From contig CANSAP010000020.1 in NCBI GenBank assembly GCA_947644715.1, positions 1 through 45,769 of the forward strand: a DNA stretch of 45,769 nt. The letters are read 5' to 3'. This DNA is from an uncultured Bacteroidales bacterium (GTDB lineage: Bacteria > Bacteroidota > Bacteroidia > Bacteroidales > Muribaculaceae). Position 1 is the first letter of the stretch, and each line of letters starts with the position of its first letter. The position numbers and the translations under genes were made by a program. This document shows positions 1 to 11,762 of this stretch, piece by piece. The notes under the pieces were generated by a model that searched no databases, had not been told where the DNA came from, and saw nothing but the letters and a program-made list of their open reading frames with translations.

Positions 1-77
1 CCATCTTAAAGCTGCGGCCTCAGTCTTAACATATATTTTTAGACACACTCTTAGATGAGAAAAAGGGTGCCGACGGT

Positions 78-108
78 TTTGTCCGGCTGAGTTTTTTTCG
101 TACATTTG
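78..108 (+). promoter_or_regulatory. Bacteroidota-type promoter of the cytochrome bd operon
   Basis: A TTTG (78-81) is followed by a 19-nt spacer and TACATTTG (101-108), a full match to the Bacteroidota -33/-7 consensus. The ATG of the first gene begins only 4 nt after the -7 box, so the transcript should start at or next to the start codon and be leaderless or nearly so. Positions 1-77 hold nothing else I recognise. Confidence 0.8.
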
Positions 109-112
109 CAGC

Positions 113-325
113 ATGAAATTCACTAAGGCGCGCAAATTTTTCGGAATGTACAGCGAGGGGTTCCGTTCCATGACCGTGGGACGCAGCCTTTGGGTGATTA
201 TCATTCTGAAGCTGATTATCATTTTCGCCGTGCTGAAAGTGTTCTTTCTGCCCAACATGCTTGGAAGCTATGACACCGACGAGCAGAAGGCGCAGGCCGT
301 GCGCACCAATCTCATAGCCCCCTGA
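113..325 (+). CDS. DUF4492 small membrane protein upstream of cydA
   Basis: A 70-aa protein with one hydrophobic segment at about residues 25-46 (motif SLWVIIILKLIIIFAVLKVF). Short proteins of this kind (DUF4492) are commonly encoded just before cydAB in Bacteroidota, and that is the context here: it opens the operon, 83 nt before cydA. By analogy with small bd-oxidase subunits such as CydX, it may be an accessory subunit; that role is inference. The start is fixed by the promoter 4 nt upstream. Confidence 0.85.
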   Translation: MKFTKARKFFGMYSEGFRSMTVGRSLWVIIILKLIIIFAVLKVFFLPNMLGSYDTDEQKAQAVRTNLIAP

Positions 326-408
326 CCGATATACTCAAGGAGAGCGGCCGCCCCCTCTCTCTTCCCGTGTTAACCCGCAAACTCATAACTTCTTAAACAC
401 ACATATTT

Positions 409-1980
409 ATGAATGACATTCTCAGCACCGTAGAATGGTCGAGAGCACAGTTTGCGCTGACAGCCATGTACCACTGGCTGTTCGTGCCGCTGACCATCGG
501 CCTCTCGCTGATTGTCGCCATCATGGAGAGCATCTATGTGCGCACCGGCAAGCAGCGATGGAAAAGCATTACTAAATTCTGGATGACCCTGTTCGGCATC
601 AACTTTGCCTGCGGTGTTGCCACCGGCATTATCCTGGAGTTCGAGTTTGGCACCAACTGGTCCAACTACTCCTGGTTCGTGGGCGACATCTTCGGCGCTC
701 CGCTGGCCATCGAGGGTATCGTGGCCTTCTTCATGGAGGCAACCTTCGTGGCCGTAATGTTCTTTGGCTGGAACAAAGTAAGCCGCCGTTTCCACCTCGC
801 CTCAACATGGCTCGTGGCTGTCGGTGTGTCGCTTTCAGCCCTCTGGATTCTCGTGGCCAACGCCTGGATGCAGTCCCCCGTCGGCATGAAATTCGATCCG
901 GAGCAGATGCGCAACGTCATGGACAACTTCTGGGCGCTCGTGCTCAGCCCCGTGGCCATCAATAAGTTCTTCCATGCCGTGACGAGCGGATGGATTCTGG
1001 CCGGGGTCTTCGTGATTGGCGTGAGCAGCTGGCTGCTGTGGCGCAAACGCAATGTGGAGGTTGCCCGCGACTCCATCAAGGTTGGTGCCTGGGTGGGACT
1101 CGTCGGCATTCTGCTCACCATGTACACCGGCGACGGCTCCGCCGTGCAGGTGGCTAAGGTGCAGCCCATGAAGCTCGCCGCAATGGAGGGCCTCTATGAC
1201 GGCAAAATCGGTCAGGAGCTGGTGGGCTTCGGCCTCGTGAACACCGACAAGCAGCCGGGTGACAGCCTCCCCGCCATTCATGGTGAAATCTCAATCCCCT
1301 ATGGACTCTCGGTGCTCGCCAACCATGACCCGAACACATTCGTGCCGGGCATCAACGACCTCATTGCCGGCGTGGCTCTCACTCCGCAGGGTGATACAAT
1401 CAACACCGTCTCCTACGCCGAGCGCATAGCCATGGGTCGTCAGGCCCGCGCTGCGCTGGCCGACTTCGACGCCGCCCGCAAAGGGGGCGACTCCATAGCC
1501 ATGAAGGAGGCGCTCACCCGCATCGACGCCAACTATGAATTCTTCGGCTACGGCTTCCTCGACAAGCCCGAAGATGCCGTGCCCAATGTGCCGATGACCT
1601 TCTATGCCTTCCGCATCATGGTCATGATAGGCACTTACCTGCTGCTGTTGGCGCTCGTGGCCATCGTAGCCACCCGCTGGCGCACATCCTGGCTGGAGAA
1701 ACGTTGGTTCCATTTCGTAGGTATAGCTTCCATTCCTCTGGTATGGATCTGCAGTCAGGCCGGCTGGGTGCTGGCCGAGGTGGGCCGTCAGCCTTGGGCC
1801 ATTCAGAACCTCATGCCCACCAACGCCGCCATCTCCTCCATCCCCGCCTCATCAGTGCAGTTCACCTTCTGGCTCTTCGCCGTGCTCTTCACTCTGATGC
1901 TGGCCGCTGAAATGAGCATCATGCTCCGCTACATCAACCGCGTCTCAAAGACCGATATGCTTAACAACCCTAAACTCTGA
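409..1980 (+). CDS. cydA: cytochrome bd ubiquinol oxidase subunit I
   Basis: A 523-aa polytopic inner-membrane protein of the usual CydA length. It carries the b-type haem and quinol-oxidising site of cytochrome bd, the high-affinity oxidase that lets anaerobes such as Bacteroides consume nanomolar oxygen. Visible landmarks are the N-terminal ARAQFALTAMYHWLFVPLTI-like region with its haem-ligand His, the EFGTNWSNYSWFVGDIFGAP stretch, a long periplasmic Q-loop region around residues 250-330, and the GRQPW motif near residue 450. It is followed 5 nt later by cydB, so the two are co-translated. Nothing unusual is seen. Confidence 0.97.
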   Translation: MNDILSTVEWSRAQFALTAMYHWLFVPLTIGLSLIVAIMESIYVRTGKQRWKSITKFWMTLFGINFACGVATGIILEFEFGTNWSNYSWFVGDIFGAPLAIEGIVAFFMEATFVAVMFFGWNKVSRRFHLASTWLVAVGVSLSALWILVANAWMQSPVGMKFDPEQMRNVMDNFWALVLSPVAINKFFHAVTSGWILAGVFVIGVSSWLLWRKRNVEVARDSIKVGAWVGLVGILLTMYTGDGSAVQVAKVQPMKLAAMEGLYDGKIGQELVGFGLVNTDKQPGDSLPAIHGEISIPYGLSVLANHDPNTFVPGINDLIAGVALTPQGDTINTVSYAERIAMGRQARAALADFDAARKGGDSIAMKEALTRIDANYEFFGYGFLDKPEDAVPNVPMTFYAFRIMVMIGTYLLLLALVAIVATRWRTSWLEKRWFHFVGIASIPLVWICSQAGWVLAEVGRQPWAIQNLMPTNAAISSIPASSVQFTFWLFAVLFTLMLAAEMSIMLRYINRVSKTDMLNNPKL

Positions 1981-1985
1981 AGGCC

Positions 1986-3125
1986 ATGACAGAACTTGAA
2001 ATGTATCAGAATTATTGGTGGCTGCTGATAGCCGTGCTCGGCGCAGCCCTCGTCTTCATGCTCTTCGTGCTCGGAGGCCAAAGCATGCTCCTCTCCCGCC
2101 TGAGCGAGCAGCACCGGCAGCTGATGGTCAACTCCCTGGGTCGCAAATGGGAGCTGACTTTCACATCGCTCGTAGTCTTCGGCGGCGCCTTCTTCGCCTC
2201 CTTCCCCCTGTTTTATTCCACGAGCTTCGGGGGCGCCTACTGGCTCTGGATGTCCATCCTGCTCTGCTTCGTCTTTCAGGCGGTCAGCTACGAGTTCCGC
2301 CGCAAGCGGGGCAACCTCTATGGCCGCGTGAGCTACGATGTGCTGCTCTTCATCGGGGGCATCCTGGGCTGTGTGCTGCTCGGAGCCGCCGTCGGCATGT
2401 TCTTCTTCGGCGCGCCGTTTGAAGTGACCCGAGGCAACCTCGTGGAGGGCACCAACCCTGTCATCTCCCAGTGGGCACCCACCCATGGTCTGGAGGTAAT
2501 CACCTGCTGGCAATGCCTGCTGCTCGGCTTCACAGTCTTCTTCCTGGCCCGCACGCTGGCAGCCATGTACTTCGTCAACAACATCCGCACCGACGAAGGC
2601 TTCGAGCGCCGTATGCGCCGCGCCTGCCTGGGCAACGGCCTCGTGTTCGCAGTGCTCTTCGTGCTCTTCGCCGTAGTTCTGATTCTTGCTCCCGGCTATC
2701 GCTGCGCAGCCGATGGTGAAGTGATTCAGGAGGCAAACCTCTATCTGAACAACCTCATCGGCATGTGGTGGTGGGGCGTAATATTCCTGGTGGGGGTAGT
2801 GCTTGCGCTCTACGGCATCGGAGTGACCGCCTTCACGCGCACCCGAGCAGGCATTTGGTTCAGCGGCATCGGTGCCGCCCTCGTAGTGATAGTGCTGTTC
2901 GCCATAGCCGGCTACGGCAGCACCTGCTACCTGGCCTCGACTACCTATCCGGCCAGCTCCCTGACGCTTGCCAACTCCAGCTCCTCGCTCTTCACGCTGA
3001 AGACCATGAGCATCGTGAGCTTGCTGGTGCCCTTCGTGCTCGCCTACATCGTCTACGTCTGGCGCAAGATGAACGCCGCCCCCCTGACCGACTCCGACGT
3101 AAGCAAAGACTCCCATCAATATTGA
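1986..3125 (+). CDS. cydB: cytochrome bd ubiquinol oxidase subunit II
   Basis: A 379-aa polytopic membrane protein, the partner of CydA in the bd oxidase. It begins 5 nt after the cydA stop. The N-terminus (ELEMYQNYWWLLIAVLGAAL) and repeated hydrophobic segments fit CydB. The order DUF4492-cydA-cydB is the standard Bacteroidota arrangement. A long reading frame on the opposite strand (1929-3119) is a shadow of this GC-rich gene. A strong hairpin follows at 3148-3182. Confidence 0.96.
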   Translation: MTELEMYQNYWWLLIAVLGAALVFMLFVLGGQSMLLSRLSEQHRQLMVNSLGRKWELTFTSLVVFGGAFFASFPLFYSTSFGGAYWLWMSILLCFVFQAVSYEFRRKRGNLYGRVSYDVLLFIGGILGCVLLGAAVGMFFFGAPFEVTRGNLVEGTNPVISQWAPTHGLEVITCWQCLLLGFTVFFLARTLAAMYFVNNIRTDEGFERRMRRACLGNGLVFAVLFVLFAVVLILAPGYRCAADGEVIQEANLYLNNLIGMWWWGVIFLVGVVLALYGIGVTAFTRTRAGIWFSGIGAALVVIVLFAIAGYGSTCYLASTTYPASSLTLANSSSSLFTLKTMSIVSLLVPFVLAYIVYVWRKMNAAPLTDSDVSKDSHQY

Positions 3126-3147
3126 TTGAAGAATAGCACTGAACTGA

Positions 3148-3182
3148 CAGCGCCCGCGACATTCAAATCGTCGCGGGCGCTG
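3148..3182. terminator. Hairpin terminator between convergent genes
   Basis: A perfect 13-bp GC-rich stem (3148-3160 with 3170-3182) closes a 9-nt loop, in the 78-nt gap between convergent cydB and the porin gene. There is no long T-run, so efficiency on either strand is uncertain. Confidence 0.7.
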
Positions 3183-3203
3183 CCTGTATATCGGAGTTAG
3201 GGG

Positions 3204-4373
3204 TCAGAAGATTATCTGGAAGCGGGTCTGTATGGCTCCGAGGTTAACGTCAGGGGCGCCTGAGCGGTCGAAGCGGTGGGTGTAGGCGGCTCGCAGGCGC
3301 CAGATCATGTATTTGTTCAGGTGCCAGTTGGCGGTGAGGCTTACGTCACCCACGCGGCCACCGTAGATGCCGGTGCTCTCGGAGGAGAGGCAGGTGTAGT
3401 TGTAGCAGGCCACCAGCTCCAGGCATTTCTTCTGAAGGGTGTTGAGGCAGGCGCCGGCCTGATTGTAGCTGTAAGTGCCTCCCCAGGCGAGCCAGCGGAG
3501 CATACCGTAGGCGCCATAGGCGCGGTAGGCCGGCAGCTCCTTGCGCGACACCTGAAGCCAATAGTATTGACTCTCCAGGGCGAGATTCCCTTTGCAGAGC
3601 AGCAGCTCGGGTGAGAACTTGAACATGTTGCGGGCATCGGTGACAGTGGCGTTCACGGCGCTGATTTGGTCGATGCGGGTCGGGAAATTGGCTGTGACCT
3701 CATAGATTTTATGGTTCAGCTCGGGGTCGTCGTTATACTGCGCTCCTGACACAGCAGCCGAGAAACCTACCTGAGCCACATCGAGGCCGTCATGAATGGG
3801 GCGGTAGACGAGGCGGGTCATTGCGCCGTAGCCGGTTTCGCCCATTTCGTTGGCGCGCAGATTGATGGCTTTGCTTTCGGCATGGGCGGAGACTGAGGCG
3901 TGGAAGTTCTTGTCGTTGAAGTTGTACATGACACCCAACAGGCGACCATCAGTGAAGGCTTCGCTCACGGTGGGTTCCTCCATGGTGACTTTCAGAGCGG
4001 AACCGCGCATGGATTCCAGGCCGAATTGATGCACGAAGTAGCCGAAACGCAGAGTGTGGGCCGGGGTGAATTTCTTTTCGACGTAGACATCTTTGAGGGC
4101 AACTTTTCCGAAGGCGTAGCCTATGTCGATGCGGGCTGTCCAGTCGCCGTAGGTGCCGAGCACGCCCACCCCTACGTCGGGCACATCCACACCATCCTTG
4201 AAGTCCTGAGTGTCGTTAGTGATAAACACGCCACCATCCATGAGCAGACGCCCCGTGGGGACGATCTTGAATTTGGTTTTCTGAGTGGCGAGGGTGTCAG
4301 TCGGAGACTGAGCGGCACATGCGCCGGCTGCGAGCATTGCGGCTGCAGTGAGTGCGAGTGTCTTAAGATTCAT
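3204..4373 (-). CDS. OprO/OprP-like outer-membrane porin
   Basis: A 389-aa exported protein. A signal peptide (MNLKTLALTAAAMLAAGACA, cleaved near AAQS) is followed by a region of alternating hydrophobic and polar residues typical of beta strands, and it ends in a terminal aromatic (TRFQIIF), as Bam-inserted barrels do. Motifs such as RIDIGYAFGKVALKDVYVEK and LRFGYFVHQFGLESM resemble phosphate-selective porin O/P proteins of Bacteroidales. The substrate cannot be read from the sequence. It is monocistronic, convergent with cydB, and downstream of the glycosyltransferase on the same strand with a 39-nt gap. Confidence 0.75.
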   Translation of the reverse strand: MNLKTLALTAAAMLAAGACAAQSPTDTLATQKTKFKIVPTGRLLMDGGVFITNDTQDFKDGVDVPDVGVGVLGTYGDWTARIDIGYAFGKVALKDVYVEKKFTPAHTLRFGYFVHQFGLESMRGSALKVTMEEPTVSEAFTDGRLLGVMYNFNDKNFHASVSAHAESKAINLRANEMGETGYGAMTRLVYRPIHDGLDVAQVGFSAAVSGAQYNDDPELNHKIYEVTANFPTRIDQISAVNATVTDARNMFKFSPELLLCKGNLALESQYYWLQVSRKELPAYRAYGAYGMLRWLAWGGTYSYNQAGACLNTLQKKCLELVACYNYTCLSSESTGIYGGRVGDVSLTANWHLNKYMIWRLRAAYTHRFDRSGAPDVNLGAIQTRFQIIF

Positions 4374-4412
4374 TTTGGGTTATAAATTAGTTGAATGCGG
4401 TTAATGGTCTTA

Positions 4413-5381
4413 TTAAGGCATCGGGCTTCGATGCTTGATAATCATTTTCAGCAGGGGGCGAGGGAGCCAGGCCAGGAGAGCGCCGAGGCGGTCGCGGCGG
4501 CGGGCCGCCCGACAGAGGAGGACGTCGGCACGGCTCTGGTGCAGGTTGCGGAAGCAGCGCTCTTCAAGCTCTTCATTCTCGCGGCCTGAGCGGAGCAGGA
4601 GTGCCAGCGCATTGTAGCTGGCGGCAAGGGTGCGGGAGCGGGCAGCCCGCTTCACGCGGCGTGAGTAGAGCTGCGTGTAGCAGAGCATGCGGTCGCAGAC
4701 ATCAAGAGCATCATATCGGCCGGGCGCGTCGGGATTCTGAATGAAGCTCTGCGGGTGGCGCCGGTAGTAGTAGACGTTGGCGCGCAGGCGGCAGACGCGG
4801 CGTGCGCGGTCGTAGATGCGGTAGATGATATCGAGGTCTTCGAATCGGCCGGGGCGGAAGCGGAGCTTTTCGTCGAAGACCGTAGTGGCATAGAGCTTGC
4901 CCCAGACGCTGTTGTCCAGCCCCTGCTGGTGGAGGCAGCGCACAATGGCTGTCTCGCCGCTCATGAGGTCGACCTTCGTGCGCGCGGAGCTTGCGGCGGG
5001 GGCGGGCATGGAGTCAACGATTTCATAGTCGCCGACGGCCACATCGGCATGAGAGCGGCGGGCAGCCTTACGGAGCATCTCGAGGGCGGAGAGGGGAAGC
5101 GCATCGTCGGCATCCACGAAGGCGATGAACTCGCCCCGGGCCAGCTCGATGCCCATGTTGCGGGCACCGGAGACCCCTTGGCGTTCCCCTTCATGCAGCT
5201 CGATGCGGGAATCGGCCGCGGCCGCACGACGCAGAATTTCGGTCGAGCCGTCGGTGGAGCCGTCGTCCACGACAATCACCTGCAACTCGCGATGCGTCTG
5301 AGAGAGCACGCTGTGCAGGCATTCCTCCAAATAAGGTGCTGCGTTGAACACCGGTATGATAACGCTTATTAATTCATCCAT
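4413..5381 (-). CDS. family 2 glycosyltransferase
   Basis: A 322-aa cytosolic or membrane-associated GT-A enzyme. It has the GT2 opening ISVIIPVFNAAPYLEECLHS, the nucleotide-binding VVDDGSTDGS stretch near residues 36-45, GVSGARNMGIELARGE, and a metal-binding FVDADDALP (DxD) near residue 91. It probably transfers a sugar from an NDP-sugar onto a surface glycan; donor and acceptor are unknown. The C-terminal third is Arg-rich and lacks membrane spans. The 185-bp palindromic element lies 16 nt upstream, so that element may supply or block its transcription. Confidence 0.9.
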   Translation of the reverse strand: MDELISVIIPVFNAAPYLEECLHSVLSQTHRELQVIVVDDGSTDGSTEILRRAAAADSRIELHEGERQGVSGARNMGIELARGEFIAFVDADDALPLSALEMLRKAARRSHADVAVGDYEIVDSMPAPAASSARTKVDLMSGETAIVRCLHQQGLDNSVWGKLYATTVFDEKLRFRPGRFEDLDIIYRIYDRARRVCRLRANVYYYRRHPQSFIQNPDAPGRYDALDVCDRMLCYTQLYSRRVKRAARSRTLAASYNALALLLRSGRENEELEERCFRNLHQSRADVLLCRAARRRDRLGALLAWLPRPLLKMIIKHRSPMP

Positions 5382-5397
5382 AAATAAAAAGCTGTTT

Positions 5398-5582
5398 AGA
5401 AACTGTTTAAGTTTATGTCGGAAATATTTTTATAGCTTGTTATCAATGAATTTTGAGGCTGTTTTTGGCGCTTTTCGCCGAGTTTCATCGGTCGCATAGC
5501 CCGCTATGCTCCCTCTTCCACTCGCGAAAATCACTCAAAAACACCTATCAAAATTGCATTGACATAAACTTAAACAGTTTCT
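5398..5582. repeat. MITE-like palindromic element with 22-bp terminal inverted repeats
   Basis: The ends are perfect 22-bp inverted repeats (5398-5419 and 5561-5582, core aactgtttaagtttatgtc). The pairing continues imperfectly inward: about 5446-5458 matches 5549-5562 and about 5459-5482 matches 5521-5546. The centre holds a small palindrome (gcatagc cc gctatgc at about 5493-5509). The whole 185 bp can fold into one long hairpin. It encodes nothing. It sits between thiH and the glycosyltransferase, where it could also act as terminator for the thi operon. Copies elsewhere in the genome are expected but not visible here. Confidence 0.75.
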
Positions 5583-5654
5583 TATAGAGGTAACAATATT
5601 GCAGAAGAAATAGTCACAGCTTTTTCAAGTCAAAAACAGTGAGAGGTTAGGTTC

Positions 5655-9300
<3,646 letters not shown>

Positions 9301-9308
9301 ATATGGTA

Positions 9309-10520
9309 CTAATTTAATTCGTTAAGAAATTCGCGCGTAGCCTCTTGCGGAGAGGGGGCGGCATGGATGGCGCCGCTGACGGCCACCCCCTGCACACCGC
9401 TCTCCATCACCCGGCGCACATCAGCGGGCAGGATGCCGCCGATGGCTACCACCGGGAGCAGTTCGCCTGCCTTCAGAAGCGCCTGCGATACTTCGCGCAG
9501 TCCTTCGGCACCGAGCACGGGAGCAAGATTCTTCTTGGTGGTGGTGAAGCGGAAGGGACCCACGCCGAGATAGTCGCTCACCGGGGCGAGGCGCAGAGCC
9601 TGCTCCGGAGTGTTGGCCGTGCTGCCGATGATTTTGTCCGCTCCGAGCAGGAGGCGTGCCTGCTCGCGGGGCATGTCGGCATGACCGAGGTGCACTCCGT
9701 CGATTTCCGGCATACGGGCGGCTAATTCCACTCGGTCATCCACGAGCAGGATGGCGCCGCTCTCCTTTGCATAAGGAGCGATGAGCCGGACCGCCTGTTC
9801 CACCTCACTGTCCGGCGCATCCTTCATGCGCACCTGCATCCAGCGGCAGCCACCTTCGAGCGCCTGACGCGCTTGGAGGGCGGTCTGCTCCGCATCCGGA
9901 GCAGAGGTGATGAACTGAAGCCGGAAGCCCTCCACCATGCGGCGGGCGCGCAGCAGTCGGGCAGTCAGTCGGTCGAGGTCAGCAGTCTGCTCCCAAATTG
10001 CGCCTAACATAGCGGCGCCCCGGAAGCCGAGTCGCGCCACCTGCGGCAGCCGCTCGGGGGTGATGCCTCCCAAGGCGACGGCGTTGGGCGGAAGCTTCCC
10101 GACTAACTCCGCCGGAGCGAAGGCAGCCCGGTAGCCCTGCTTGGAGATGGAATCGAACAGGGGGGACAGAAATGCGTAGGCGCACCCACCGGCACTCTGT
10201 ACCCCCTCAAGCGAATGGCAGGAGCGGGTGGTGTCGAGCCCATCGGGAGCCGGTTCGCCGTCAGCCGCATGATAGGGGCAACCGTAGCGGCGGGCAAGCT
10301 CCGGGAAGCGATGCACTCGCAGACGCGGATGCAAATCCTGCGGAAGCAGCTCGAGCAGAGTCTCGACACGCGCAGGGTCGGAGGGCTTGCGCAGATGCAT
10401 GAAGTCAATCGCTCCGCTGCGCAGCAGGCGGGTGATGCAGTCGGCCTCCCGCTCCGGGGGGAGTGGAGACGAGGGTTCAGTGAGTGCTATGAGCAAGAAG
10501 TTATCCACCGTAGGCAGCAC
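9309..10520 (-). CDS. thiE: TenI-like/ThiE fusion, thiamin phosphate synthase
   Basis: A 403-aa protein with two tandem TIM-barrel halves of the ThiE/TenI superfamily; a normal ThiE is about 210 aa. Residues 1-195 are TenI-like ([37 protein letters not shown]) and lack a clear ThiE pyrophosphate motif. Residues 200-403 are a canonical Bacteroidales ThiE ([55 protein letters not shown]). The C-terminal half should therefore join HMP-PP to thiazole phosphate; the first half may act as a thiazole aromatase, as TenI does in Bacillus, which is inference. The start is GTG, overlapping the 3' end of thiS by 20 nt; a second GTG four codons later is possible. Confidence 0.93.
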   Translation of the reverse strand: MLPTVDNFLLIALTEPSSPLPPEREADCITRLLRSGAIDFMHLRKPSDPARVETLLELLPQDLHPRLRVHRFPELARRYGCPYHAADGEPAPDGLDTTRSCHSLEGVQSAGGCAYAFLSPLFDSISKQGYRAAFAPAELVGKLPPNAVALGGITPERLPQVARLGFRGAAMLGAIWEQTADLDRLTARLLRARRMVEGFRLQFITSAPDAEQTALQARQALEGGCRWMQVRMKDAPDSEVEQAVRLIAPYAKESGAILLVDDRVELAARMPEIDGVHLGHADMPREQARLLLGADKIIGSTANTPEQALRLAPVSDYLGVGPFRFTTTKKNLAPVLGAEGLREVSQALLKAGELLPVVAIGGILPADVRRVMESGVQGVAVSGAIHAAPSPQEATREFLNELN

Positions 10521-10704
10521 TGATTATCAGTACGTCGTCGCCGTCAGCCAGGAGGCGGGTCTCCCAGTCCGGCTTGCGCACTACGGCGCCGTTCACAGCT
10601 ACAGCCACTCCACCCTTGCCGAGCAGATTTTCCTGCTCAAGCAGTGTGGCTACATTCACGGGGTGCGCAAGCTCGCGCTCCTTGCTGTTGAGTGTTATAG
10701 TCAT
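10501..10704 (-). CDS. thiS: sulfur carrier protein ThiS
   Basis: A 67-aa ubiquitin-fold protein (MTITLNSKERELAHPVNVAT...) ending in the required Gly-Gly (SAAYGG). Its C-terminal glycine is adenylated and thiocarboxylated to donate sulphur to ThiG. The start codon shares ATGA with the thiD stop (4-nt overlap). The partner ThiF, which normally adenylates it, is not in this window. Confidence 0.95.
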   Translation of the reverse strand: MTITLNSKERELAHPVNVATLLEQENLLGKGGVAVAVNGAVVRKPDWETRLLADGDDVLIISAAYGG

Positions 10705-11516
10705 TTGCTTTGAATTGTATAAAGGTGATTAACCGGACCATGTCCATGTCCGGTTTGGTAATGCGCGCCCGCCTTGATAGCTCCATGCAGCCACTCGATG
10801 CCGCGGCAGACGGCCTCTTCCCCCTCCGCGCCAAGCGCCAGGAAGGAGGCTATGGCTGAGGAGAGGGTGCAGCCGGTGCCATGCGTGTTGGGGGTGTCGA
10901 TGCGGGAGTGCAGGTTCTGCGACTGCCGGTCTGCGCTCAGGTAGAGGTCAATGATTTCATCGGCGCTGTCGCCGTGTCCCCCTTTCACAAGCACACTGCG
11001 TGCGCCGGAGCGCAGCAGGGTGTAGCCGGCTTCAGTTATTTGGAGCATGTTATCGGTGGGAAGCCCTGTGAGCGCCTGAGTCTCGGGGATGTTCGGAGTG
11101 ATTACCTCGCACAGGGGAGCCAGCTCCGCGAGCAGAGCCTGCACAGTGTCTCCCTCGGAGAGAGCATCGCCGGAGGTAGCCACCAGCACCGGGTCGAGCA
11201 CAATGTTTGTCAGCTCATGGCGACGCAATGCCTCGGCAATCACGCGGATATGTGCGGCAGAGGGCACCATTCCGATTTTCACGGCATCAGGGCGGATGTC
11301 GGAGAGCACGCAGTCAAGCTGCGCCTCCAGCAGGGGGAGCGACACCGGCTCGAAGCCACGCACGCCGAGGGTGTTCTGTGCCGTGACGGCAGTGAGGACA
11401 CTCATGGCGTAGACACCGAGCGCTGTGGCCGTCTTGATGTCGGCCTGGATGCCGGCGCCCCCCGAAGGGTCGCTTCCGGCAATCGTAAGCATTGATTTGT
11501 AGCGGGATACAGTCAT
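10701..11516 (-). CDS. thiD: hydroxymethylpyrimidine/phosphomethylpyrimidine kinase ThiD
   Basis: A 271-aa ribokinase-fold enzyme that phosphorylates HMP to HMP-PP. Signatures seen are TIAGSDPSGGAGIQADIKT at the N-terminus, DAVKIGMVPSAAHI, VLDPVLVATSGD, and the C-terminal anion-hole motif NTHGTGCTLSSAIAS. It is the first gene of the thi operon and sits about 50 nt downstream of the TPP riboswitch, so its translation is the most direct target of thiamin repression. Confidence 0.96.
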   Translation of the reverse strand: MTVSRYKSMLTIAGSDPSGGAGIQADIKTATALGVYAMSVLTAVTAQNTLGVRGFEPVSLPLLEAQLDCVLSDIRPDAVKIGMVPSAAHIRVIAEALRRHELTNIVLDPVLVATSGDALSEGDTVQALLAELAPLCEVITPNIPETQALTGLPTDNMLQITEAGYTLLRSGARSVLVKGGHGDSADEIIDLYLSADRQSQNLHSRIDTPNTHGTGCTLSSAIASFLALGAEGEEAVCRGIEWLHGAIKAGAHYQTGHGHGPVNHLYTIQSK

Positions 11517-11568
11517 GGTCTTAGGCGCAAGCGCGCATTAAATACATAACTGCGGGGGAGGAGGACCG

Positions 11569-11652
11569 TGCTCCCTGTCTCGGCATTATCCGTGTCAGGT
11601 TCGGAGGGTATCATCTCAGCACAACCGGACGTTCCGGCGGCACCCCTGCGGT
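11569..11652 (-). promoter_or_regulatory. TPP riboswitch (THI element)
   Basis: Read on the minus strand, the conserved thi-box blocks occur in order: CAGGGGTGC, GCTGAGATGATACCC, GAACCTGA, GGATAATGCC and GACAGGGA. CTGAGA binds the pyrimidine and the GAACCTGA-side helix binds the pyrophosphate of TPP. It starts about 10 nt after the -7 box at 11661-11668 and ends about 50 nt before the thiD ATG. There is no obvious terminator after it, so control is probably at translation initiation. Confidence 0.97.
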
Positions 11653-11660
11653 TACGACCG

Positions 11661-11692
11661 CAAAGGTAGCAAACAATTCGCAAACCACCAAA
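11661..11692 (-). promoter_or_regulatory. thi operon promoter
   Basis: On the minus strand TTTG (11689-11692), a 20-nt spacer and TACCTTTG (11661-11668) match the Bacteroidota consensus exactly. The TPP riboswitch starts directly downstream. Confidence 0.85.
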
Positions 11693-11708
11693 TTCCCCGG
11701 CAAACCAA

Positions 11709-11736
11709 CACCCTCGGAGCCGGAGCCCCGAGGGTG
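11709..11736 (-). terminator. Hairpin after the barrel/SPASM operon
   Basis: A 9-bp stem CACCCTCGG/CCGAGGGTG (11709-11717 and 11728-11736) sits between the end of the barrel gene at 11763 and the thi promoter. On the minus strand it is followed by TTGGTTTG, a weak T-rich tail. It probably separates the two transcription units. Confidence 0.6.
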
Positions 11737-11762
11737 GGATATGCATGTATAAAAAGTAGGGG

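Noticed and set aside
43..54. 12-base match acacactcttag at 43-54 and 17496-17507
   Set aside because: Both copies lie near likely element edges, but 12 bases without flanking similarity is too little to claim a repeat.
1929..3119. Open frame of 396 codons opposite cydB
   Set aside because: It mirrors a GC-rich, strongly conserved cydB; its translation is His/Glu/Gly-rich without any family features.
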